NCBI RefSeq assembly: GCF_002750855.1 | Contig: NZ_NWUC01000003.1 | Location: 310,001 to 374,000 of the forward strand | Reading direction: 5' to 3' | Length of the DNA stretch: 64,000 nucleotides | Source of the DNA: Neopararhizobium haloflavum | Lineage (GTDB): Bacteria; Pseudomonadota; Alphaproteobacteria; Rhizobiales; Rhizobiaceae | Part shown: in pieces, positions 7,026 through 14,702 of the stretch | How positions within the stretch are numbered: the first letter of the stretch is position 1 | Layout: each line of letters begins with the position of its first letter | Position numbers and translations under genes: made by a program | The notes under the pieces: model-generated | What the model saw: the letters and a program-made list of their open reading frames with translations, nothing else | What the model was told of the DNA's origin: nothing | The model's database searches: none

Positions 7026-9482
7026 TCATTGGTCTCTCCCAAAAATCTGGTTGGCGACATCCCGCAGCCCCTGCCTGCGCCGCGTCTCGTCGACGGCACG
7101 ATTTGCAAAGAGATCGTGGACGCGGGGATTAATTGCCCATCTGAGGGTGACGGAGTTCTTCGGTGGGGCGATCGGCTCGACCCAGCCAAGACTTTCCATC
7201 TGCTCCATCACGCGCTGAATTTGCTGGCGGGTCATGGCACGCATGACCCGTGAGCCGCGCTGGCAGTCGCGGACGGTCATCACGTCGGGGCGGTTTGTGA
7301 GGATGTAGCTGGCTGTGCTTTGAAGCTCGTCCTGGTCGTCCGACATGCCGATAATACCGCTGTAGAACGATGCCGCATGGGGCAGCAGGAATTGATGCAG
7401 GAAGGCAGCCACCCGCTCAGCCGTGCCGACTGACACCTCCGGCGGGATCACCCCGCAATTGATGTTGAGAATTGCGTGCCAGATCACTGAGAGCCGGGCG
7501 AAGATGCCGTCATACTTGCCGACATGCGAGGCGAGCTTGCGATTGATGCCCTCGATGTCCATCAGGGCAAGATGCCGTTCTTCCAGCTCCTCGCGGATGC
7601 GCAGCGCATCGTCGGAGAAGTAAAGCGTGAGGCATTCGGCATCGGCGCGACTGGCACCAAAGGACGCGGTGCCGGAGATGCTGATCGCGTTCAGTTTCTC
7701 AACCAGAGTCTCGTAATGATCGGTCACACCGGGAAGAGGTGCATCCTTGCCGACCGATGCGCGCTTAAGGACGACCGGCAGCAAGCGCTGCAGCAGCCCG
7801 TCATCGACCGTTTCCCTCGCAACAGTAGCGATCGCTTCCGGCTGGATGCCGCCGAGGATCGAGACCGACAGATTGTCGATCATCGTGACGCCGCGCGTGA
7901 CGCGGTCGACGACATATTGGCCACCATTGAAGGATTGCAGCCAGAAGGCTCGGTCCTTCGCCGCACCCCGTCCACCGCTGTTGTACTTGTCCATCGCGCC
8001 GAACCAGCCGGAGAGCTCGTCCTGGACGAGCAACACGCCGTCCGGGCTGTCGGCCAGCACGATCTGGGCGGCCTCGATGGTGGTGTCCTCGATGCGCAGG
8101 CGTTTGTGTTCCGGCGGTTCTTCTTCCTTGCGATCGTCCTTCGTCAGGCTGTCATAGCGGTCTTTATTGGCGAGATAGCTGCGCACCAACCGGCCATCAA
8201 GACGGGTGATCGGACGCACAGCCTGGTTGATGATCGGGCTCTTCTTGGTGCTGGGCGTTCCGATCAGCGCGGTCCAGAGCCGGGCGTTTTCGTACCAGTG
8301 ACCGTGCCGCTTGACCTTGATCCGAACGCGATCGGGGATCGCCGCCGCACAAACGGCAAGTGCGGCCATGGCAAGCCCGGCCGGATCGGCGCCCATCTGC
8401 TCGGCCTGACCAAAGGCGAACGCCTCGATCTGGCGCGGCAGTATGCCGGTCGGTAGCGGCGGCGGCGCGAGTTTCGCCCAGAGGTCGACAGGATCATCAA
8501 TATGGGCTGGCGTCGCGATTACCGCGGTACCGTCGTTGGCGGCGCGTCCCGCACTCTTCGCCTTCGCCGCCGTCGCAACCTTGCTGTCCCATTGCCGCAT
8601 GGCGTACGCCCATTTGGCCTTGAAGGCGGTAAGCCCGCGCCCTTCGGCTTCCAGCGTGTTTGCACCATCCTGCGGGCGCACTTTGCGCTCATAGACAGCG
8701 TAGCTCTCGAGCATCTTCCGCTCGATCTCGCACTCCGAGGGCGGGATCGGGCATTCGCGATACCAGTCGACAATTGCTGCCCAGACGATGTCGCGCATAT
8801 AGGCATCACGCCCGTCGACGATGTGGCCCCAGGCATCGGTTATCTGTTCCGACGGCGACGATTCCGTGGTTGCGCGCGTCGCAGCCGGCATCGGTTTTTC
8901 CGAGGCGCCGACCCTCTCCAACAGCCATTCTGGCGCGTCGGCCAGTTCGGTCTCGAAGGGCGAGAACAGCCATCGGTACGGCTTGCCACTTTGATGAAGC
9001 GATGGTGGCGCGACGACGAAGCCGCCCTCGGCCCGCACATCGATGCCGGCGATGGTTTTCTGTGTATTCCTGATGGCGAGATGAGCAGGATAACGGAAGT
9101 AGATGTGCTGTCCTCCACCGCCGGTTCTGGCCCGCCAGGTTTCCAGATCGCAGCCGAGCTCGTTGTCGGCAATCCAGCTGTCCCAGGTCAAAGAGCCGGA
9201 GGCGCTGCCCTTTTCATCAAGGTCGATGACCAGAAGCTTGCAGCCATTGCCGAGCGAGGCCGCGCCGGTCAAAAATCCCATGCGGTAGTTTCTGAGGTGT
9301 TCCCCCTGATTGCCGTACCAGCGGTCATGGACGGCTTGCGGAATGCCGCTCTGGAATTCGCGCCATTTGCCGAGTGGGATCTTCTCCTGGTTTTCGGCAG
9401 GTATCACCGCCAGATTAAGCGAGCGATAGCTGTTCGCCCATTTCGCCGCGCTTGCAAAATCATCCGGGGGATCTATCGCCAT
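7026..9482 (-). CDS. Bifunctional primase-polymerase / DUF3987 primase-helicase
   Basis: An 818-residue replication protein. The N-terminal 210 residues form a Prim-Pol domain: catalytic acidic pair in LLVIDLDEKGSAS (about residue 82) and the RTGGGGQHIYF motif (about residue 122). From about residue 370 comes a DUF3987 (YfjI-type) ATPase: Walker A-like LIGTPSTKKSP and Walker B-like LLVQDELSGWFG. Such proteins prime and unwind DNA for phages and satellites. The frame is open to 9833, but ATG 9482 (MAIDPPDDFASA) has GAGGACG nine bases upstream and marks the start of the conserved domain. The repeat array just downstream may be its target. Confidence 0.85.
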   Translation of the reverse strand: MAIDPPDDFASAAKWANSYRSLNLAVIPAENQEKIPLGKWREFQSGIPQAVHDRWYGNQGEHLRNYRMGFLTGAASLGNGCKLLVIDLDEKGSASGSLTWDSWIADNELGCDLETWRARTGGGGQHIYFRYPAHLAIRNTQKTIAGIDVRAEGGFVVAPPSLHQSGKPYRWLFSPFETELADAPEWLLERVGASEKPMPAATRATTESSPSEQITDAWGHIVDGRDAYMRDIVWAAIVDWYRECPIPPSECEIERKMLESYAVYERKVRPQDGANTLEAEGRGLTAFKAKWAYAMRQWDSKVATAAKAKSAGRAANDGTAVIATPAHIDDPVDLWAKLAPPPLPTGILPRQIEAFAFGQAEQMGADPAGLAMAALAVCAAAIPDRVRIKVKRHGHWYENARLWTALIGTPSTKKSPIINQAVRPITRLDGRLVRSYLANKDRYDSLTKDDRKEEEPPEHKRLRIEDTTIEAAQIVLADSPDGVLLVQDELSGWFGAMDKYNSGGRGAAKDRAFWLQSFNGGQYVVDRVTRGVTMIDNLSVSILGGIQPEAIATVARETVDDGLLQRLLPVVLKRASVGKDAPLPGVTDHYETLVEKLNAISISGTASFGASRADAECLTLYFSDDALRIREELEERHLALMDIEGINRKLASHVGKYDGIFARLSVIWHAILNINCGVIPPEVSVGTAERVAAFLHQFLLPHAASFYSGIIGMSDDQDELQSTASYILTNRPDVMTVRDCQRGSRVMRAMTRQQIQRVMEQMESLGWVEPIAPPKNSVTLRWAINPRVHDLFANRAVDETRRRQGLRDVANQIFGRDQ

Positions 9483-9568
9483 CGCCCGCGTCCTCACGTC
9501 CAAGGCTAAAATCGAATGTTTGGCGCGCAGGGATCGGGAGGTTGTTCCCTCCCGATCCCCTTCGGTGT

Positions 9569-10210
9569 TCAGCCGAAGTCCGGCACCGAGGTACGGGACG
9601 TTTCCGGTTTCGGTGGCGTCATCTGAGTGGAACCGGTCATGGCGGGACGGCTCGAACTGCCAGAAGCCGGCATGGCCGCGCGGGGCCTCGGCGAGGCCCG
9701 GTGTTCTTCCAGCTCCGCGGGGCGATCCTTCCAGGCGACAATCTCGAACACTGGAACGGCGCGGTTGCCGTGCTTGGTCTTTTCCCTCACGAACTCGGTG
9801 AGGCGGACCACCGGCACCTCGCCGTTCTTCCACTCTTCAGTGGCGATCGCCGTGTCATAGACCGTCTCCAGCGCCGCCACGACGCCGATGGCGGTCGAGC
9901 AGAGCTCATGGCAGCCGAGGCCACCGGGGAGCTGCACGACAAGCTGAATACCCTGCTTGTGCTTCTCGGAAGGTCGGTCTGGCAGCGGATCACCAATTGC
10001 GACGAGGCGCTTGTCGGGACCTCTGTCGGTAAACTCGATCCAGCCAACCTTCAGGGTGGCGAAGTCGAACAGCGCCACGAAATCGTCGATCACCTCGAGA
10101 CCGCGTTCGGTGCCATCCCAGGTGGAGCGCTCGACGCCGCCGTCCTTGCCGTTGATGCGGATCGACGGCAGGAAATCGCCGCCTCCACCAATGCTCAGTC
10201 CAAAGCCCAT
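9569..10210 (-). CDS. Hypothetical phage protein next to Prim-Pol
   Basis: A 213-residue protein with start MGFGLSIGGGGDFLPSIRIN (ATG 10210, AAGGA eight bases upstream) and a well-structured first 150 residues: STWDGTERGLEVIDDFVALF, KVGWIEFTDRGPDKRLVAIG, GIQLVVQLPGGLGCHELCST. The last 50 residues are a Pro/Ser/Arg-rich tail that is probably disordered. The domain-plus-tail layout beside a primase recalls phage single-strand binding proteins, but no OB-fold motif is clear. The function stays open. Confidence 0.6.
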   Translation of the reverse strand: MGFGLSIGGGGDFLPSIRINGKDGGVERSTWDGTERGLEVIDDFVALFDFATLKVGWIEFTDRGPDKRLVAIGDPLPDRPSEKHKQGIQLVVQLPGGLGCHELCSTAIGVVAALETVYDTAIATEEWKNGEVPVVRLTEFVREKTKHGNRAVPVFEIVAWKDRPAELEEHRASPRPRAAMPASGSSSRPAMTGSTQMTPPKPETSRTSVPDFG

Positions 10211-10285
10211 ATCATCGTTCCTTTGCGTTGCGTGCATTGTGCCGGCATCAGGCCGCCGGCTGGCCGGTCCGGTCCGCCCGGACAG

Positions 10286-11029
10286 TCAGACGCCGAACAC
10301 ATCGAATGCGTGCTGTCTGGCGCGCGGATCGCTGAGGTAGAAGCTGTCGGTGTCGACGGTGACGAGACTCGCCAGCTCGTGGCTGTCGGCACTGATGGCG
10401 AGGAAGTTCTGCAGCGAATGCGCCATGCGCGTCAGTGCGGCGACGTGCGCCGCTGCGTTCTCCAGCCGGTAGAGCGCGTTCTTTTTCGCGGTCACGTAGG
10501 CGACGCCGCCACCCATATTGGCGCCGGCACCAAGATAGGAGGCGACCTGCCGGGCATGGCTGGTGCGAATCTGCGAGGCCAGTGCGTGTGCGGTCTTCAG
10601 ATCGACGATCAGGCCGTGCGCGTCATATTCGAGATCCGAGAAGCCGAGGACAGGAACGACGATGCCGTCCATCCGCCACTCTTTTCGTACCTGTATCCGA
10701 TCAGGCCTGCCCCAGGGCGAAAGAAGACGAATGCCTTGCTCGACCATGCCTGCGAGGCTGCCCTTTTCCTTGTCGAGGCGCGGGTCGGACGATAGTGCAG
10801 TCTTTTCCGTGAAAACGGCGTTGGCGATATCGGTAGCGGCACTGACGGCCTCGCCCATCAAACCGGCGATTACGCCCGCTTCGACGGCCGTGCCCCGATG
10901 TGCGGCCGCGCCAACCGGAGCCTTTAGCCCCAGCAGCCGCTCCATCACGTAAACGCCCGGTGCCGCAGCCCAAAGATTGAGCTGGCTGACAGAAATATGT
11001 GTGATGCCGTGACGCTCGAACGGATTCAT
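10286..11029 (-). CDS. PD-(D/E)XK nuclease family protein (RecB/Cas4-like)
   Basis: A 247-residue protein with the hallmarks of the RecB/Cas4 nuclease fold: ISVSQLNLWAAAPGVYVMER at the N-terminus (the SxSxLxxW entry helix), AAHRGTAVEAGV, then GFSDLEYDAHGLIVDLKTAH, which supplies the catalytic D...D-x-K. The final third has HARQVASYLGAGA, the QxxxY helix. It would act as a DNA exonuclease in phage recombination or replication. Its start overlaps the stop of the upstream gene (ATGA). Confidence 0.8.
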   Translation of the reverse strand: MNPFERHGITHISVSQLNLWAAAPGVYVMERLLGLKAPVGAAAHRGTAVEAGVIAGLMGEAVSAATDIANAVFTEKTALSSDPRLDKEKGSLAGMVEQGIRLLSPWGRPDRIQVRKEWRMDGIVVPVLGFSDLEYDAHGLIVDLKTAHALASQIRTSHARQVASYLGAGANMGGGVAYVTAKKNALYRLENAAAHVAALTRMAHSLQNFLAISADSHELASLVTVDTDSFYLSDPRARQHAFDVFGV

Positions 11030-11427
11030 GCCGCACCTTTGAATGCTGCTGGAACCGAGAGCCGCCGCTTACGGCACTTGACGGCGATGTAAGCCCATTC
11101 TCCGACGAGGCCGGTCCGCTGCTGGACAAGGTGGACGACACCATCCTCGGCCAGCGAGAGCGCTCGGCCGGCAAGAGTGGAAAGCCGCCTGCGGGCAATG
11201 TCGGTATGGACCTTGGCACTCTTCGTCCGGTCGTGGCTCAGATGACCTCGGTAGTAGACGACGAAGTCGCCAGGCGCGGCCGCCGCGACCCAGGCGCAAA
11301 ATTCCACTTCACTCATCATACCGGATGACGGCCGATCGAAGTCTGGAACGCCGACTGCCATGTCGTTGAATGAGTACCGCTGCGGAATCGGTGTGCTTGT
11401 TGTGGGACTGACGGCTGATGCGTGCAT
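11026..11427 (-). CDS. Hypothetical phage protein, 133 residues
   Basis: Not assigned to a function. The conserved-looking core (MSEVEFCAWVAAAAPGDFVVYYRGHL, residues 38-63, then LAEDGVVHLVQQRTGLVGEWAYIAVK) is of a kind I associate with small proteins of alphaproteobacterial prophage replication operons. The start is uncertain: 11427 is used here, but the ATG pair at 11319/11316 just before SEVEFCAWV would remove a non-conserved N-terminus; neither has a good ribosome site. It is coupled to the nuclease gene by a 4-bp overlap. Confidence 0.6.
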   Translation of the reverse strand: MHASAVSPTTSTPIPQRYSFNDMAVGVPDFDRPSSGMMSEVEFCAWVAAAAPGDFVVYYRGHLSHDRTKSAKVHTDIARRRLSTLAGRALSLAEDGVVHLVQQRTGLVGEWAYIAVKCRKRRLSVPAAFKGAA

Positions 11428-11463
11428 GGAGATCGATCCTGGGGTCTGGGGGCTGCAGGTTAT

Positions 11464-12006
11464 CTACCGAGGGGAGAGCTCGTTCTTCTCATCGGGGGCG
11501 AGGCCGGCCGCGAGAAACTGCATGCGCAGGTCATGCATCCGGCGATAGAAGGTGGCGGGCGAGAGGGCGCTCTTTCTTTGAGCGGCCGCCACGCTGCCGG
11601 TCTCGGCAAGAAGATCAATGAGGTGCGCAAGTGCCGGCGGCAACCGAGCCATGGCATCTCGGATGTCGACGCGAAGGTCCTGATCTGGAGCCGATGGATC
11701 GGCAATTGCGTACTCAGCGCCATCGAGCGGTTCGAGGACGGGAGCGCGATGCGTTCGACGCGCCAGATCGGCTGCCGCATGCCGCGCAATCAGTGCGATG
11801 AAGGTTGGCCAGGACGATTTGGTGTCGTCGAACCGTCTTGCCTTGCCCATGACGACCAAGACGATGGTCTGTCGCAGATCATCCCTGTCCGCCTCGGGCA
11901 TGGAAAGTGTTCTGACAAGTCGTTGCGCCTGAAAGGCGGCCGTGCGCAGGGCCGCATCGAGTTGCGGTCCGTTCATCTGTTGGTCAGTTGGCTGTTGACG
12001 GATCAT
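11464..12006 (-). CDS. Sigma-70-like (ECF-type) regulator of the phage operon
   Basis: A 180-residue protein resembling a small sigma factor. Residues 15-85 look like region 2 (VRTLSMPEADRDDLRQTIVLVV, then SSWPTFIALIARHAAADLAR). Residues 118-165 look like region 4 (AMARLPPALAHLIDLLAE, then QRKSALSPATFYRRMHDLR, a helix-turn-helix). It is the first gene of the long leftward operon, divergent from the ImmA/repressor genes, so it may drive late or replication transcription. It could also be a degenerate DNA-binding relative; the core-binding residues cannot be judged by eye. Confidence 0.65.
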   Translation of the reverse strand: MIRQQPTDQQMNGPQLDAALRTAAFQAQRLVRTLSMPEADRDDLRQTIVLVVMGKARRFDDTKSSWPTFIALIARHAAADLARRTHRAPVLEPLDGAEYAIADPSAPDQDLRVDIRDAMARLPPALAHLIDLLAETGSVAAAQRKSALSPATFYRRMHDLRMQFLAAGLAPDEKNELSPR

Positions 12007-12139
12007 GTCGGTGTCCGGCCTCGTCGCGTTGCGTTTCGATGGCCAAAGAAGACCACGAGACGACTGCCAGCGATGAGGACGAATGGGGTGTAAAGGGGCG
12101 TTCTTGAATGCCGCCGTTTTATTCTACCAATTCAGATCA

Positions 12140-12156
12140 ATGACTTAACCAGTCAT
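12140..12156. promoter_or_regulatory. Dyad ATGACT-N5-AGTCAT, possible operator
   Basis: Perfect 6-bp arms (ATGACT at 12140-12145, AGTCAT at 12151-12156) in the 285-base divergent intergenic region between the sigma-like gene and the ImmA/Xre pair. A dyad here is what a phage-type repressor would need, but there is only one copy. Confidence 0.35.
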
Positions 12157-12242
12157 CGCCAACGGCTTCGGAGATCGCTGGCTCTTCACATTAGGATTTA
12201 TTCCCCAGCGTGTGACAGCGCGACTCGACTCGGGAAAGTTGA

Positions 12243-12257
12243 GAACATAATGTGAAC
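12243..12257 (+). promoter_or_regulatory. LexA (SOS) box GAAC-N7-GAAC
   Basis: The sequence GAACATAATGTGAAC matches exactly the alphaproteobacterial LexA operator (GTTC-N7-GTTC read on the other strand). It lies 35 bases upstream of the ImmA/IrrE start codon. This suggests that DNA damage controls the divergent promoter region, as for prophage induction. The match is to a short consensus, so chance is not excluded. Confidence 0.6.
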
Positions 12258-12291
12258 ATAACTGTTAACTGAACGCGCAACAGGAGGCGTC

Positions 12292-13017
12292 ATGACCATC
12301 GCCGTTCACTATCCCGAAGACCCCACGACAGGCGCGCCACGGATGACGTCCGCGCCGGCGATCTGGATGGTCGCCGCGCAGGTGCGTCGGCAGCTCGTTG
12401 GTGGCACCCCGAACGCGATCAATGCCGAGTTGCTGATGGATGCCATCGACGGCGTGGCGATCAACGGCTACCGGTTTGACGTCGTTTGGGATAGCGATCA
12501 TCCCGTTCATGACGATGCCGGCCAGCCCGTTTTCGGGGTGTGTGAAACAGATCACGACACTCCGGGCCAAGCCTATGTCTCGGTCAACGGTCCCCTGCTT
12601 GCTGGCCGACCCGATCTTCTGGTCAGCACCGCGGCCCACGAACTCGGCCATGTCATTTTCGACGTACCGGCTGGCTATCGACGCTACCGCGCCGTGACGT
12701 CCTCGGCGGGTGCATTGCTGGCAAACGAGCGCGTCTCGGAATGGCGCGCCAATGAATTCATGGGGGCGCTGCTTGCGCCCGCGTTTCAGTTGCATCGCGA
12801 ACTGCTACGGTTGGCGCAGTCGGAGAGATTGCGACTAGTCCGCGCCCCCAATCATGGCCGGCCCGGTTGTCCCGTCGTTTGTGTTGGCGACCGGCCGGAT
12901 GCCTTTGCGGGGGTGGTTGCAGCGCTCGCCGAGCGCTTCAATGTTTCCGACAGCTTCGTTGATGTGCGGCTGCGGCGCTACGGCCTCGTGGCCGACCAAC
13001 AGGGAGCCAGGTCATGA
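12292..13017 (+). CDS. ImmA/IrrE family metallo-endopeptidase
   Basis: A 241-residue protein with the zinc-protease signature STAAHELGHVIFD (HExxH, about residues 117-122) and the downstream RVSEWRANEFMGALLAP helix that supplies the third zinc ligand, as in ImmA/IrrE. In ICEBs1 and related elements such a protease cleaves the neighbouring phage-type repressor to induce the element. A cognate Xre gene follows here with ATGA overlap, so the same pair is likely. The N-terminal 90 residues are unlike classical short ImmA and may sense a signal. Ribosome site CAGGAGGCGTC precedes the ATG. Confidence 0.88.
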   Translation: MTIAVHYPEDPTTGAPRMTSAPAIWMVAAQVRRQLVGGTPNAINAELLMDAIDGVAINGYRFDVVWDSDHPVHDDAGQPVFGVCETDHDTPGQAYVSVNGPLLAGRPDLLVSTAAHELGHVIFDVPAGYRRYRAVTSSAGALLANERVSEWRANEFMGALLAPAFQLHRELLRLAQSERLRLVRAPNHGRPGCPVVCVGDRPDAFAGVVAALAERFNVSDSFVDVRLRRYGLVADQQGARS

Positions 13018-13292
13018 GCTTCGGATCCATCGTCAGGAGCCGCCGCAATGATCTGGCGATCGGGCTCAACGACTTCGCTGAGCGGATCGGCGTGTCGCCG
13101 GCGTACTGGTCGCGGATTGAACGTGATCGCGAGAAGCCCCCGCGCGACGAACTGATTGAACGCACGGCTGCAATTCTCGGGGTGCGTCTTGACGAGTTGT
13201 TCATCGAGGCAGAGCGCCTGCCGCCTGACATGCAACGCGATATTGGCAGCGTCGTCCAGGTCTACAGGCGCATGCGCGCCGTCCATCGCTAA
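13014..13292 (+). CDS. Xre/C1-type helix-turn-helix regulator
   Basis: A 92-residue DNA-binding protein: SIVRSRRNDLAIGLNDFAER (helices 1-2), then IGVSPAYWSRIERDREKPPR (recognition helix, typical of Xre), ending in a short helix. It is presumably the repressor cleaved by the ImmA/IrrE protease just upstream, with which it is co-translated. Targets could be the divergent promoter at 12007-12291 or the repeat array at 6823-7020; neither is demonstrated. Confidence 0.9.
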   Translation: MSFGSIVRSRRNDLAIGLNDFAERIGVSPAYWSRIERDREKPPRDELIERTAAILGVRLDELFIEAERLPPDMQRDIGSVVQVYRRMRAVHR

Positions 13293-13306
13293 CCGGGGAA
13301 TGCGTC

Positions 13307-13984
13307 ATGGCGATACTCACCAAGCCGTTCTACGATCTCGATGAAGTCTGCACGCAATGGGGTCTTAACGAGCGAGACCTGACGGCGTTCGTGCTTTCCG
13401 GGGATCTGACCCTATCAGCCACGGTAGCGGGGCTGCGTGTCGTCTACGGCTATTTTGAGTGTATCGACGTCGATGAGGTGATCCGAATTCCGGAAGGACG
13501 CCGGGTCATCATTGGTACGGCCAATCTCGAACGTGATGACGCATGGACTGTGTTGCGCAAGGGGAACCATGGCATTACTCAACTCCAGGCTCCCGACGAC
13601 AAGTTCATCGAGATCGACAACCATGCCTCGGGAGGCGTGCACGTGGTTGACCGCGACGATCTCGTGGTGCGCCGCGAGGAGATGGAACGGTTCGCAGCCG
13701 TTCATCTGGCCGGCGCAGCGGCGCGAGAAGAGTATGCTCCCCGCCGCGGTGCGCCCCAGAAATACGATTGGGACCGGTTCTGGACGGAGGTCTGCCGCCG
13801 GGTTCACGAAGAAGGTGTGCCGGCAACGCAAGGCGAGTTTGTTCGCCTGATGCTCGACTGGTTTGGCAAGAATGACATGGCTGAGCCGGATCAAAGCACG
13901 GTCAAGAAGAAGCTGAGCCCGCTTTGGCGGCAGATCGCTCCGCGCGAGATCGAGGCGCCGATCGTCCGGAGCAAGCGCGCTTGA
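13307..13984 (+). CDS. Hypothetical phage regulatory-region protein
   Basis: A 225-residue protein, 14 bases after the Xre gene and in the same operon. The N-terminus (KPFYDLDEVCTQWGLNERDL) reads like a small helix-turn-helix of the MerR/excisionase fold. The C-terminal 80 residues (APRRGAPQKYDWDRFWTEVC, then GEFVRLMLDWFGKNDM, then VKKKLSPLWRQ) are a motif I associate with phage-island proteins that follow repressor genes. A DNA-binding accessory role is an inference. Confidence 0.6.
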   Translation: MAILTKPFYDLDEVCTQWGLNERDLTAFVLSGDLTLSATVAGLRVVYGYFECIDVDEVIRIPEGRRVIIGTANLERDDAWTVLRKGNHGITQLQAPDDKFIEIDNHASGGVHVVDRDDLVVRREEMERFAAVHLAGAAAREEYAPRRGAPQKYDWDRFWTEVCRRVHEEGVPATQGEFVRLMLDWFGKNDMAEPDQSTVKKKLSPLWRQIAPREIEAPIVRSKRA

Positions 13985-14058
13985 GATTCATGCCATGTGA
14001 GAGGAGATCAGTTGGCGACCGGTAAATGACAGGCGAACGACACAATGCTGGAGCCTTC

Positions 14059-14253
14059 ATGAACCCACTCCATCCCAACCATATGACGCCTGCCGAACGT
14101 CGTGCTCAGATCTGCGCGATTCTCGCCCTTGGGCTGATCCGGCTGCGCCTGCGACAGCGCGATGAATTCTCCAGTGAACGTGGAGACATTTGCCTACACT
14201 ACCGGCCCGATCCATGCCGTCATGCAACCGCAATGGAGCGGAAAGTTACATGA
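14059..14253 (+). CDS. Small conserved protein upstream of DUF2924
   Basis: A 64-residue protein starting MNPLHPNHMTPAERRAQICA and continuing ILALGLIRLRLRQRDEFS. The same small protein is, in my recollection, regularly placed before DUF2924 and a serine recombinase in alphaproteobacterial elements. The start at 14059 keeps that N-terminus; an ATG at 14026 exists but adds no conserved residues. The stop overlaps the next ATG (ATGA). Confidence 0.7.
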   Translation: MNPLHPNHMTPAERRAQICAILALGLIRLRLRQRDEFSSERGDICLHYRPDPCRHATAMERKVT

Positions 14254-14702
14254 CGAACCATGATCCCATCCCCGCGCGTCTTACGGCGCTGAAGACGACG
14301 CCGACGCTCGAACTAAAGGCGCAGTGGCGCGATCTCTTCGACAGCGAGCCGCCGGCGTTCAATCGCCGCTATCTGGAGAGCAGGCTGGCCTACCGGATCC
14401 AAGAGCTGGCCTATGGCGGGCTGAAGCCCGAGACAATCCGACGGCTGGAACGGATGGGAGAGGAACTCGATGGCGGCGATCGCAAAAAGAGCCGCATCCG
14501 CGCCGACCTGAAGCCCATCACCGGCACGCGACTCATCCGCGAATGGCAGGGCGTCGAGCACGTCGCCACGGTAACGGCCGACGGTTTCGAATGGGAGGGG
14601 CGTCCCTACAGATCGCTCTCTGCCATTGCCCGCGCGATTACCGGTACGCGGTGGAACGGGTGGTTGTTCTTCGGTCTCAAAAACCACCGGAGGAGCGTAT
14701 GA
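14250..14702 (+). CDS. DUF2924 family protein
   Basis: A 150-residue protein with typical DUF2924 features: LKAQWRDLFDSEPPAFNRRY and LESRLAYRIQELAYGGL in the first half, then GTRLIREWQGVEHVATV, FEWEGRPYRSLSAIARAITG and TRWNGWLFFGL. It is nearly always found directly before a large serine recombinase, as here (ATGA overlap with the next gene), so a recombination-directionality or accessory DNA-binding role is plausible but unproven. Confidence 0.88.
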   Translation: MTNHDPIPARLTALKTTPTLELKAQWRDLFDSEPPAFNRRYLESRLAYRIQELAYGGLKPETIRRLERMGEELDGGDRKKSRIRADLKPITGTRLIREWQGVEHVATVTADGFEWEGRPYRSLSAIARAITGTRWNGWLFFGLKNHRRSV

